From an uncultured Lachnospiraceae bacterium (lineage in GTDB: Bacteria; Bacillota; Clostridia; Lachnospirales; Lachnospiraceae): a stretch of 64,000 nt of DNA. The position numbers and the translations under genes are program-made. The notes below the pieces were generated by a model. The model was not told where the DNA came from and ran no database searches. It worked only from the letters and a program-made list of their open reading frames with translations. The DNA lies in the NCBI GenBank assembly GCA_910585715.1, contig CAJUEX010000006.1, forward strand, positions 38,107 through 102,106. Direction: 5' to 3'. Of the stretch, positions 9,600 to 20,700 are shown piece by piece; position 1 is the first letter of the stretch, and every line of letters starts with the position of its first letter.

Positions 9600-12500
9600 A
9601 TGATAAAGGGATTTAAAAGCAGTAAGGGAAATAAGGATTTTGTAGTAAAAATTGACAATGAAGAAGATATAGCCATAGTTGGTATGAATATAGAATTGAA
9701 TGGGATTGATAATCAGGATGCTTATTGGGATGCATTATTAGGGGGAAAAGAGCTTAGCAGTCATTTAAGCAGAGAAAGAAAAGAAATTGTATGTGATTAT
9801 GATCAATCTGTTAATACAGATGAGATTATTGGAAACTATTTGGACAAAATAGATGAATTTGACCCCGCATACTTTGGAATAGCACCAAGAGAAGCTGAAC
9901 TCATGAACCCTGTACAAAGAAGAATTCTTCATTCCGTAAGAGGATTGTTTGATAATTCAGGGTACAAAAAAGAAGATGTGTATGGTAAGAATATTGGTGT
10001 ATTTTTAGGAATGATATCTGATGTTGGGCAAAATAAGTACCGGGAGATCATTCAAAAGAATGGAGAGTCTGAAAGCTTGCAATTTGCAGCCATGGGTAAT
10101 TTAGGCTCTGTCTGTGCAGGCAGAGTGTCTTATTTTTGGAATTTTACCGGGCCTTGTATTTCTATAGATACGGCATGTTCATCGTCTTTGGTTGCTGTAC
10201 AGGCAGCATGCAACGCTATTAAGAGAGGGGAATGTTCCGGTGCGGTTGTTGCAAGTGCCAATATTGATATCATCCCGGGTATAAATGACGTGACCTTAGG
10301 ATTTGAATCCAAATCAAGTCACACACGACCTTTTTCAGAAAATGCTGATGGAACATCATATGGAGAAGGTGTTATTTCAGTTTATTTAAAGCCTCTCTCC
10401 AAAGCTGTAAGTGATAAAGACTCTATATATGCAGTTATAAAAGGTGGTGCAGTTAATCAGGATGGACGTTCAATAGGATTAACTGTGCCTAATTCCAGTG
10501 CACAGTCAAGAGTAATTAGAAAAGCATGGGAGAATTCCGGCATAAAACCTGAAAACATTACTTATATAGAAGCACATGGAACAGGAACTTTGATAGGGGA
10601 TCCAATTGAAGTAAGCGGAATAAATACAGCCTTTCAACAATATTGTGATTTAAAAAAGGTATGTTCCATCGGCTCGGTAAAGGGAAATATAGGTCATTTA
10701 TATGCTGCAGCTGGACTGGCGGGCCTTGTAAAATGTGCTTTGATATCCAAAAAGAGAATAGTTCCGCCACTTATCAATTATGAAGTGGGTAATAAAAAGA
10801 TTGATTTTGACAATAGTTATGTTTTTGTGTCTAAAGAGCCAATTAAATGTAATAATGAAAAAATTATATGTGGTATTAGCTCATTTGGCTTAAGTGGAAC
10901 AAATTGTCATGTCATTTTGGAGGAATATCAGAACTCAGAAGTTGAAGAAAATGCAAGATACCCATTTGTTATTACTGGAAATAGTAAGAACAAGCTGCAA
11001 CTTGAAGCGAAAAAAATATCTGAATATTTAAAGGATAACAGGGATATTTCATATCAGGATGTTTGCTTTACCTCCTGTGTGGGAAGAAACCATTTGGAAT
11101 TTGGGAAAATTGCATGGGTGTCTTCTGTTAAGGAAATTGAAGAATTTTTGCTGCATATTTTAGAAGATGAAATTGATGAGACAGGCTGTTCGTCAGAAGA
11201 AATTGCAATATGCGAGAAGTTTTTAAAGAATGAAAATGTTGAATGGGACAAAGTATTTGCAAATGTCAATGTGAAGAGAATATATATGCCTGGACATGTA
11301 TATGACTCAAACAAATATTGGGTGGGTGGTCTGGACCATGAATCTAATATTTCTGTATGTACAAATAAATGGGTTGAGAGCAAATGTGAGGGAGATGTCA
11401 ATACTTCAAAAAATCGAATGGTTGTCAGATTTGATAATGCTGAGCTGCTGGATATTTTCTGTCAGAAACAGGATCAGGTTAATATATTAGACTTATCATC
11501 AGTAGATAAAGTAGAGGACTGTACTGAGAAGATAATAAATACTGCAGAAGGTAAAAATGTATCTGAAGTGATTCTTTACTATGATAAAACCAACCTATGT
11601 GAGAATTCTCAAGATGAATGTGTAAAAAGTAGAAATATCACTTTGCAATTATTGTTTGCTCTATGTAAAAGTTATCATCAGAAATATTGTGTTTTTGATG
11701 TAGTACTAATGTATAGAGAGCCTGCCACTGAGGAGAATGTGACTGAGTTGGAACCTTTACTCGAAGCAATTACGGGCTTTTCCAAGTCAGTAAACAAGGA
11801 ATTCGGAAGGATAGCTATTAGAACAATTGCTTTTAATGATAGGACAGCAGAAGAAATAATAAATAAAGAATTGAATAGAAAGGAAAAAGAAGAAGTTGTT
11901 CTTTATCTGAATGGAATCAGATATATTAGGGAACTTAATGTAGTTGAGTTAAATCGGGAACAGGAAAGAAATTTTCAGGTAATGGATGATGATGCTTATG
12001 TTATTTCAGGTGGATATGGTGGAATTGGACTTGAAATAGCAAGAAAGCTGTCAGAAAAAGCAAAATGTAATCTGTTTTTGCAGGTTCGAAAAAATGTTGA
12101 GGAATATTCTGCAGAAAAGCAGGAAATGATTATGAAAGTAATCAATGAGATAAAGGACAATGGTTCACAGATTAATGTTGTATGTGGAGACATTTCCGAT
12201 GAGAATACTTTAAAAGATTTCACCAAAGTATCTAGGGAAAATAATGTTAAGATAAAATGCATATTCCATTGTGCTGGAAATCCCGGAAAGGGATTTCTTA
12301 AAGATAAATCAACAGATGAATTTAATAATGTGATTTTTCCTAAAGTGGCCGGAACATGGAATCTGATACAGTTTAAGGAAAGAGAAAAAGTACCATACCT
12401 TGTTTGCTTTTCTTCCGAAGCATCTGTATTGGCTTTACCAGGGCAAAGTGACTATACTGCAGCCAATTGCTACATGAATGGTTGCAGCAAAAAGTATGAG

Positions 12501-15500
12501 AATGTTATTACTATCTGCTGGCCTGCATGGAAAGAAGTTGGGATGGCTAAAAACAATGGCTTTAAAGAGAGTATATTGTTTAAGCATATTTCAGTAAAGG
12601 ATGGAATAGATACTTTATTTAGCATACTTGAAAGAAAAGTGGACCTTGCTATTGTAGGTGAGTTTACAGGTGGATCATTTATTTCCGGGTTATCCAAACT
12701 AAGAATGTCGAAGGAAGTAAGTGAAAGAATACAAAATGAAGACTTGGAGACTAACCAAGGGAAGGGATTTCTCGTTAATTTGGCAGGAAAGGAAGATAAT
12801 TCATACACCGAAAATGAGAAGAAAATAGCAGGTGTGTGGGGAGAAGTTTTAGGATTACATACCATAAATATAAATGATAATTTTTATATGTTGGGTGGTG
12901 ATTCCATACAAGCTGTCAAGATTGTAAAAGTATGTCTGGAAAGATATGGAATGTCTCTGTCTATCAGCGATATGATGCAGGTGCCTACCGTGTATGAGAT
13001 AGCAAAGGCACTTGATAATAAAGAAGAGACAATCGTTGAAAAAACAGAAATTGATGTTCAAGGAGACAATCATTTAATGGCTTCAGATTCACAGAAAAGA
13101 ATCTATTTGGCAACAATCATGAATGGGGAAGACACGGTTGCTTACAATCTTCCTAAGCTACTTAAAATATCAAGAAATATTGATGGGAAAAGGCTTGAGG
13201 CTGCTTTTAATGTTATAATCCAAAGACATGAAATACTAAGAACGACCCTCGCAAGTGAGAGTGGCGATTTGGTTCAGGTAATTCATCCTGAATTAGCGAT
13301 AAAAATCAAAGAGTCTTCCATTAAAAAAGATGAATTAAATGAATATATCAATCAGTGTATCAGACCATTTGATTTGAGTACCTTGCCATTGATCAGATCT
13401 GAAATTATCAGAACAGAATGCGATACGTACATATTTACCGATATGCATCATATTATCGTGGATGGAATGTCTGCAGTAATAATGGTGAAAGAGCTTTTGT
13501 CCTTGTACCACGGTATGGAATTGCCAAAACTCAAATATCAATATAAGGATTATGTGACTTGGTATGACAAATCAAAAGCAGACAATTATTTTGATGAGGC
13601 CAGGAAATATTGGAAGCAAAAATTGCATGGAGATTTGGTGCCAATCAGCCTTAGCCATGTAAGTGGAACAAAGCTGACAAATGTAGGAAAAGAATTGATA
13701 TTTGAGTTACCTGAGAATATCAAAAATAAGATAGAAAAGTTTGCAATTGCTCATGGTGGAACAACCAATATGATAATGCTTATGGCCTTATTCATTTTGA
13801 TATACAGATATGCAAACCAGGAAGATGTTACAGTTGGAACTCCAGTATCAGGAAGAAAAAATGAACTTTTTGATGATAATATTGGTTCATTTATCAACAT
13901 AATACCTTTAAGGATTAAAATAAATGAAGGAAATTCCATAGGGGATACATTTGAAGAAATCAAAAAAAACGTAATAGATGCGATAGAATATCAGGAACTT
14001 TCGCTGGAAGATATTTCCGAGGCAGTATATGGCAAAGGTAAAAAGAGCAATTTCTTTCACATTTTATATTCATATTTAAATATTGAATCTCATACATATA
14101 AGGTTCATGAGATTGAGATTGAGCAGGAATCCATTTTTACTAAGGAGGCAAAATACGAGCTTTCTTTAGAGGTAATTCAAAGGGGCTATGGATTATTTTT
14201 AAGATGGGAGTACATGGCAGATTTGTTTTCGGACGAGAAAATCCATCAGATTAATAATGTTTATCTGCAAATACTTGAGAATATTGATTCAGCAGAAAAT
14301 GTAAATGATATAGAAGTTTGTGGAACGGATCAGTTAGAGGCTTATAATGGCATTTACAATAATACAGAAAAAGATATTGATCATAAATTAAGTATTGTGG
14401 ATTTATTTGAAAGAAAGGTTACAGAGAATCCGGAGCAAGAGGCTGTTATCTGCGAAGATGTTGCAATCAGTTACCATGAGTTAAACCGTAAGGCAAATCA
14501 GTATGCTCGACTTTTTGAAAAATCAGGAATTACCGAAGGGAAAAATGTACTTATCTTATTGGGAAGATCACATAGACTAATAGAGTGTCTTTGGGGATGT
14601 TTGAAGTTAGGTGCAACCTATATTCCCATGGATCCGGAATATCCAATTGAGCGTATACAGTACATTATTGATGATACCTGTGTCGATTTGATTGTTACAG
14701 ATCGTGCAATGGACAAAGAATTAAATGTTCGGTGTCAGGTAGTAAAAGTGGACGGTCAGGAGGAAGAATTATCAGATTCAGATATTCATAAAACGATCGA
14801 TCCTAACTTGGATGCATACAGAATTTATACATCAGGCTCAACAGGAAATCCTAAGGGAGTCAGAATTCCGTATAAAGCATTTATCAATTTTGTTTTGGCT
14901 ATGATGGATGAAATTCCGCTAGATGAATGTAATAACATTTTAAATGTTACTACGATTTCTTTCGATATTTTTGTTTTAGAGACTTTTGTTCCTTTGGCAT
15001 GTGGAAAGACAATTGTGCTTGCTACTGAAAATGATCAGCTTGATATGAATAAGCTTGGAAAGATCATCGTGGATAAAAAGGTGGATCTGATTCAAATGAC
15101 ACCTTCAAGGGCAAATATGCTGATAAAGTATTGTCCTGATTCAAGTGTACTTAATAATGTAAAAGTTATGCTTTTGGGTGGGGAAATGGTTCCGAAGCAG
15201 TTGGTTGATCAGATAAAGGGGATGTCAGACACAAAGATATTCAATGTATATGGCCCCACTGAAACTACAGTATGGTCCTCTATTGGAGAGCTGACAAATA
15301 AAGATAGTGTCGATGTGGGACATTTCTTGAGAAATACTCAGGGATTTATTTTCAATAAGCATAATAAGTTGCAGCCACTGGGAGGTATTGGAGAACTTTG
15401 CATTGCAGGAGAAGGATTGTCAAATGGATATGTAAACAGAGATGATAGCACTGCGGAAAAATTTATAGACAATCCATATTGTGCTGGAAATAAAGTCTAT

Positions 15501-17723
15501 AAGACAGGTGATTTGGCATATTTTGATGATAATGCTATTCATGTTCTTGGAAGAATTGACTCTCAGGTAAAAGTTCGTGGATACAGAATAGAGTTAGAAG
15601 AGATAGAGAATACAATAGGCAAATTTGACAAGATTCAGGAAGCTGCAGTTAAGGTTCAAGATGATGGTCAGGGTGTATATTTGGTTGGCTTTTATGTTTC
15701 TGATGAAGAAGTTATACATGATGATATTCGAAACTTTTTGCTGAAAAAGCTCCCAGAATATATGGTTCCAGCATATATAAAAAAACTGGATAAAATTCCC
15801 TATACTCCAAACGGAAAAATAGATAGAAAGAAACTGCCTGACTACATTAAAGATAACAAGGTGGTTATCAGTAAAAATTCATATGGCGGAAATGTTGTTG
15901 AGAAACAAATAATTACCATTTGGGAAGCATGTCTTGGACATAATAATTTTGAATTAGATGATAACTATTTTGAAGTAGGTGGGGATTCATATTCCATTAT
16001 TAAAATGCAGTCCATGATAAATGATATCTATCCGGATATATTTTCTGTGGTTGATCTGTTTCAGTATTCAACAATAAAGGATATCAGCCAATACATCATC
16101 AATAAAGAAGGAATTGAAATAGAGAGTGATCTGGATGAGCAAATAACCCAAAATGCTGCAAAAGAAATTGCAGTCGTTGGTATAGCGGCCAAATTGCCAA
16201 AAGCAGATAATGTCACAGAATTTTGGGAGATGTTATGCGAAGGAACAGATTTCATTGATGACCTTGATGAACAAAGAAAGCTGGATGTCAATGAGTATAT
16301 TTCGTATGTACAAACAATTGAGAATCGTGAAATAAGTAGCAATGAAATAATGAAGGGAGCTTATCTGACGGATATAGATAAGTTTGATTATCAGTACTTT
16401 AAGATTTCCCGGAAGGAAGCCAGTCTGATGGATCCGAATCAAAGACTCTTATTGCAGGTAATCAATAATGCCATAGAGGATGCTGGATATGGAGACAAAG
16501 GAATTAAAGGCACAAAAACAGGAGTATACGTTGGAAACAGCGATGACTTTGGGGTGAACTATAAGAGGATGCTTGAATCTAGCACGGATTATCATTCGGG
16601 AAGCTTATTAACGGGTAATATCAAGTCTGTTCTGGCAGGCCGCATTTCATACTTATTTGATCTAAAAGGTCCGAGTATTGTTGTTGATACTGCTTGTTCC
16701 TCTTCACTGGTAGCAATAGACAGGGCGTGCCAGGATATTCGGGATGGCAGGTGTGAACAGGCAATCGTTGGATCCAGCAACCTAATCCTGATACCTCTTA
16801 AAAATGAGCAAAAAATAGGAATCGAATCATCTGATGCACAAACTAAGACCTTTGACGACAGCTCAGATGGTACAGGTGTTGGTGAAGGAGTTATAGCGGT
16901 TGTTCTAAAGCCATTAGAGAAAGCAGTAGAAGAGAAAGATAATATTTATGCAGTAATAAAAGGAAGTGCAATAAACCAAGATGGAAGAACAGTTGGACTT
17001 ACAGCTCCAAATGCTACATCACAGACATCTGTTATTGTGGATGCATGCAGAAATGCCGGAATTTCTCTGGAGTCTATTGAATATTTTGAAGCACATGGAA
17101 CAGGTACAAAGTTGGGAGATCCAATCGAAATTCAGGGCATAACAAATGCATTCAGAAAATATACAGACAGGAAACAGTTCTGTGCAATAGGAGCCTTGAA
17201 AACCAATATAGGTCATCTGGATAATTGTGCCGGAATAGCAGGTTTCTTAAAAACTGTGTTGATGCTATATTATAAGACAATGCCGCCTATGCTGCATTTT
17301 TCAGCACCAAATAGAAGAATAGAATTTATTAATTCACCTCTTTACGTAAATGATATTTTAAGGAAATGGGAAACAAAGGAGGAGAAAAGAAGAGCTGCAG
17401 TGAATGCATTTGGTTTAAGCGGAACGAATTGTTGCGTGATTTTGGAAGAAGCGCCTGAGAGAGTACAGGAAAGTAGTAGTGGTCAACTAGAGTTATTTAC
17501 TTTGTCTGCATATGATGAAAGTTCTTTGCTTGATGTTGTTGAAAGCTATATTGATTATCTAGTAAACAATGATAATTATAGTTTACAGGATATCTGCTAT
17601 ACAGCTAACATTGGAAGAAAGGATCTAAACTCAAGATTAGCATTTGTTGTAGAAACAAAAGAGGAATTACTGGAAGCATTAAAAAAATATTATGAGGAAA
17701 AGATAAAGGTAGAAGCATGTTAA
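9600..17723 (+). CDS. Hybrid trans-AT PKS-NRPS megasynthase 1: KS-KR-ACP-C-A-PCP-KS
   Basis: This 2707-aa protein carries seven domains. KS1 (about 20-440) has Cys193 in DTACSSS, His326 in EAHGTGT and His366 in NIGH. Its flanking linker ends PGHVYDSNKYW, and there is no AT. The KR (about 795-1060) has the NADPH motif GGYGGIG and catalytic Tyr952 in SDYTAAN; the loop Leu-Lys-Asp keeps the Asp seen in B-type ketoreductases. ACP1 has Ser1102 (GGDS). C1 (about 1158-1590) has HHIIVDG at 1283-1289. A1 (about 1600-2080) has YTSGSTGNPKG; my reading of its ten-residue specificity code is DILQLGVVWK, very close to the glycine code. PCP1 has Ser2130. KS2 (from about 2189) has Cys2366, His2499 and His2539. 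The protein ends within the KS2 flanking linker; the rest of that linker opens the next gene. All catalytic residues needed are present. Confidence 0.92.
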   Translation: MIKGFKSSKGNKDFVVKIDNEEDIAIVGMNIELNGIDNQDAYWDALLGGKELSSHLSRERKEIVCDYDQSVNTDEIIGNYLDKIDEFDPAYFGIAPREAELMNPVQRRILHSVRGLFDNSGYKKEDVYGKNIGVFLGMISDVGQNKYREIIQKNGESESLQFAAMGNLGSVCAGRVSYFWNFTGPCISIDTACSSSLVAVQAACNAIKRGECSGAVVASANIDIIPGINDVTLGFESKSSHTRPFSENADGTSYGEGVISVYLKPLSKAVSDKDSIYAVIKGGAVNQDGRSIGLTVPNSSAQSRVIRKAWENSGIKPENITYIEAHGTGTLIGDPIEVSGINTAFQQYCDLKKVCSIGSVKGNIGHLYAAAGLAGLVKCALISKKRIVPPLINYEVGNKKIDFDNSYVFVSKEPIKCNNEKIICGISSFGLSGTNCHVILEEYQNSEVEENARYPFVITGNSKNKLQLEAKKISEYLKDNRDISYQDVCFTSCVGRNHLEFGKIAWVSSVKEIEEFLLHILEDEIDETGCSSEEIAICEKFLKNENVEWDKVFANVNVKRIYMPGHVYDSNKYWVGGLDHESNISVCTNKWVESKCEGDVNTSKNRMVVRFDNAELLDIFCQKQDQVNILDLSSVDKVEDCTEKIINTAEGKNVSEVILYYDKTNLCENSQDECVKSRNITLQLLFALCKSYHQKYCVFDVVLMYREPATEENVTELEPLLEAITGFSKSVNKEFGRIAIRTIAFNDRTAEEIINKELNRKEKEEVVLYLNGIRYIRELNVVELNREQERNFQVMDDDAYVISGGYGGIGLEIARKLSEKAKCNLFLQVRKNVEEYSAEKQEMIMKVINEIKDNGSQINVVCGDISDENTLKDFTKVSRENNVKIKCIFHCAGNPGKGFLKDKSTDEFNNVIFPKVAGTWNLIQFKEREKVPYLVCFSSEASVLALPGQSDYTAANCYMNGCSKKYENVITICWPAWKEVGMAKNNGFKESILFKHISVKDGIDTLFSILERKVDLAIVGEFTGGSFISGLSKLRMSKEVSERIQNEDLETNQGKGFLVNLAGKEDNSYTENEKKIAGVWGEVLGLHTININDNFYMLGGDSIQAVKIVKVCLERYGMSLSISDMMQVPTVYEIAKALDNKEETIVEKTEIDVQGDNHLMASDSQKRIYLATIMNGEDTVAYNLPKLLKISRNIDGKRLEAAFNVIIQRHEILRTTLASESGDLVQVIHPELAIKIKESSIKKDELNEYINQCIRPFDLSTLPLIRSEIIRTECDTYIFTDMHHIIVDGMSAVIMVKELLSLYHGMELPKLKYQYKDYVTWYDKSKADNYFDEARKYWKQKLHGDLVPISLSHVSGTKLTNVGKELIFELPENIKNKIEKFAIAHGGTTNMIMLMALFILIYRYANQEDVTVGTPVSGRKNELFDDNIGSFINIIPLRIKINEGNSIGDTFEEIKKNVIDAIEYQELSLEDISEAVYGKGKKSNFFHILYSYLNIESHTYKVHEIEIEQESIFTKEAKYELSLEVIQRGYGLFLRWEYMADLFSDEKIHQINNVYLQILENIDSAENVNDIEVCGTDQLEAYNGIYNNTEKDIDHKLSIVDLFERKVTENPEQEAVICEDVAISYHELNRKANQYARLFEKSGITEGKNVLILLGRSHRLIECLWGCLKLGATYIPMDPEYPIERIQYIIDDTCVDLIVTDRAMDKELNVRCQVVKVDGQEEELSDSDIHKTIDPNLDAYRIYTSGSTGNPKGVRIPYKAFINFVLAMMDEIPLDECNNILNVTTISFDIFVLETFVPLACGKTIVLATENDQLDMNKLGKIIVDKKVDLIQMTPSRANMLIKYCPDSSVLNNVKVMLLGGEMVPKQLVDQIKGMSDTKIFNVYGPTETTVWSSIGELTNKDSVDVGHFLRNTQGFIFNKHNKLQPLGGIGELCIAGEGLSNGYVNRDDSTAEKFIDNPYCAGNKVYKTGDLAYFDDNAIHVLGRIDSQVKVRGYRIELEEIENTIGKFDKIQEAAVKVQDDGQGVYLVGFYVSDEEVIHDDIRNFLLKKLPEYMVPAYIKKLDKIPYTPNGKIDRKKLPDYIKDNKVVISKNSYGGNVVEKQIITIWEACLGHNNFELDDNYFEVGGDSYSIIKMQSMINDIYPDIFSVVDLFQYSTIKDISQYIINKEGIEIESDLDEQITQNAAKEIAVVGIAAKLPKADNVTEFWEMLCEGTDFIDDLDEQRKLDVNEYISYVQTIENREISSNEIMKGAYLTDIDKFDYQYFKISRKEASLMDPNQRLLLQVINNAIEDAGYGDKGIKGTKTGVYVGNSDDFGVNYKRMLESSTDYHSGSLLTGNIKSVLAGRISYLFDLKGPSIVVDTACSSSLVAIDRACQDIRDGRCEQAIVGSSNLILIPLKNEQKIGIESSDAQTKTFDDSSDGTGVGEGVIAVVLKPLEKAVEEKDNIYAVIKGSAINQDGRTVGLTAPNATSQTSVIVDACRNAGISLESIEYFEAHGTGTKLGDPIEIQGITNAFRKYTDRKQFCAIGALKTNIGHLDNCAGIAGFLKTVLMLYYKTMPPMLHFSAPNRRIEFINSPLYVNDILRKWETKEEKRRAAVNAFGLSGTNCCVILEEAPERVQESSSGQLELFTLSAYDESSLLDVVESYIDYLVNNDNYSLQDICYTANIGRKDLNSRLAFVVETKEELLEALKKYYEEKIKVEAC

Positions 17724-20700
17724 CAGATAGTAATAGTAAACTGGTTGAATTGAAAGAAGCATATCTTCAAGGAGAGGAAATAGATTGGGATAGCTTTTAT
17801 AAGGGAAGAAATCTCTATAAAGTTCCGATTCCAACCTATCCTTTTAAGAAGAAAAGATGCTGGTTTGTGTACAAAAACAATATAGACAGCACATTCGAGC
17901 AACTTAGAAAAAATATTGAGCTTTATACAAAAAATGAAGCATATAATGCTGGCAATATGCAAACTCTTATGGAGAAGCTGAATGATTATGCAACGATATA
18001 TTTGAAAAAGTTATTTAATAAGCATCATTTTTTTGAAAAACCTGGAGAAGAGGTTGAATTAAAAAGTGTAAAAGCAGAAATAGGCGTAGTGGATGAGGAA
18101 GAGCGACTTTTTTTGGCGATATTAAATATTTTGGAACAGATGAATCTGATAGAGATTCGAAACGATGTCATCTATACATTAGATAATGTTCAGATGGATA
18201 AATGGAATTTATCTGAAAAGGAATTATTACAAAAAAGGTCTGAAAGTATTGAAGAATGGTCTGATACAAAAACATACCTCGAATTGTTGGATGAATGCCT
18301 GATAAATATGGAAAACATTCTTAATGGTTCTGTATTGGGCACAAGCGTTGTCTTTAATGAATCAAAGCCTGACTTGGTAAAGAACATCTATAAAAATAAT
18401 AAATACATAGATTTTTACCATGAACTGATATCATATTCTATCCACAAGGATGTTAGCTTGCTTAGGCATAATGGATCAGATAATAAGAAAATCAGGATAT
18501 TAGAGGTTGGATCTGGTACAGGTGGTGCAAGTTCAGGAATATTACAAAGCATACAAAAATTTAACAGCATAGAGTATTATTATACGGACATATCAAAGTC
18601 TTTAGTGGATTATGGCAGAAATACTTATGGAAATTATAAGTTTGTAAAATTTCAAAAGTTCAATATTGAGCAGAATATTAAGGCACAAGGAATTGAGCTT
18701 GGCGTTTTTGATATAGTTATTGCATATGATGTTCTCCATGCAACCCGGAATATTGAAAAAACACTGATGCAGATCAAGCGCTTGCTTAGAAAGAATGGAA
18801 AAGTTTTCATTCTTGAACCAACTCAGAGGCAGAACTATTCTACATTGACATTTGGAACGTTATCAGGATGGTGGGCGTATGAAGATGGAGATGTAAGAAT
18901 TGCGCATTCTCCTTTGCTTTCCACTGCAGGTTGGTCTGAATTATTGGCCAAGTCCGGGTACAGCAATTCATATTTCTATAGTAATGAAAAAAGCTTTGAG
19001 ACGATGATTGTATCTGAAAGTGATGGACATTTCACTTCTGAAGAAATTAAGAAACCTATAGAAAATAGAAAGAATGCTGAGTCGAATAGTGTAGAAGATA
19101 TTATTTTAGATGTTTGGAAAGAATGCCTTGGAGAAGAAAATGTTGGAGTAAATGATAATTATTTTGAGCTTGGTGGAGATTCTATTATAGCTTTAAATGT
19201 TTTGAAAGAAATTAATGAACGACTTCAGGTTGGACTTAATGTTTCAGAGCTACTCCAATATCAAACGGTTTCAGAATTAGCGTCATATATTGAGGAGACA
19301 TATTCCAAGAAAAGTAAACTTACTTTGGAAGCAGACGGCTCCCTGTTTGAAAAATACTGCTTTGAAAAAAATCGTCATATGAGCATGTATATTGCATCAC
19401 CAGCTCAGAAAAGAATTTATATAGTTACTAAACAAAACAAAGATTCTATAATCAATAATCTTCCGAAGGCATATATTATCAAAGGAAGTATTGATAAGAA
19501 AAAAATAGGCGATGTATTCAGACAAATTGTTGACAGACATGAGGCACTAAGAACGAACCTGACTAATTGTGATAATGATATTGTTCAGATAATCCATAAA
19601 GACAACAATTTTGTTATGGAATATGAGGAAAATGAAGCAGCGGATATTAGTGAATGCTTGGATGCATTTGTGAAGCCGTTCGACTTGGAAAAGGATCTTC
19701 TATTTAGAGGTAAACTTGTTACAGTCAACAATACAACCGCTTATTTGTTGATAGATATGCATCATGCTATTTCTGATGGATTTTCAATAGAAGCGATAAT
19801 TGCGGAATTCATGAGTCTATACACTGACAATAAATTAGACCATATCAAATATCAATATAAAGACTATGCAATTTGGGAGGCAGAATTAGAGAAAAAAGAA
19901 GAATACCAAAAGGCAAAAGAATATTGGAGTAATAAATTTGCAGCAGGTTATGAAATTCTTAACTTCCCTACATATTATCCCAGACAGATTGAAGATAACA
20001 GAAACGGAGATATTCTGGATTTTTATATAGAGGACTCACTATATGCAAAAGTAAAGCAATTTGCAAGCATGAAAAAGACCACTATATACAATGTATGCTT
20101 ATCTGCATTTCTTATGATTCTCAATAGGTATTCCGGACAGTCTGATATTACGATTGGTACGGTTAATGCAGGTCGAACTTTGCCGGAATTCGAGAAAATT
20201 GTTGGTATGTTTGTTAACACGTTGCCATTGCGCAATAAGGTTGATGATAAACAGTATTATGATGAGTTTTTAAAAGCTGTTTCAGATGAATCCAATAAAG
20301 CATTTGAAAACCAAATGTATCAGTTTGATCAATTGGTAGAGGACTTGAAGATTGAGAAACAGGTTAGCCATAATCCGTTGTTTGACATTATGTTTATCAT
20401 GCAAAACATGGGTGATTTTTCTATTCAGATGGAAGGAATGGAAATATTAAATATTGACTATAACTACCATATGTCCAAGTTCGACTATACATTATTGTTA
20501 ACTGAAGCTAATGGCCGATTAAAGGGAACTTTGGAATATAATACAAATTTATTTTCAAAGTCATTCATGGAAAGATTGGGTGAAAATTATAGTTACTTGT
20601 TGCAAGAAATTGTTGAAGATAATAATGAACAATTGCTTGAGTTTAGGATGATGCCTGATGAAGAAATGAAGGTTCTGCTGGATGAATTTAACGATTCAGA

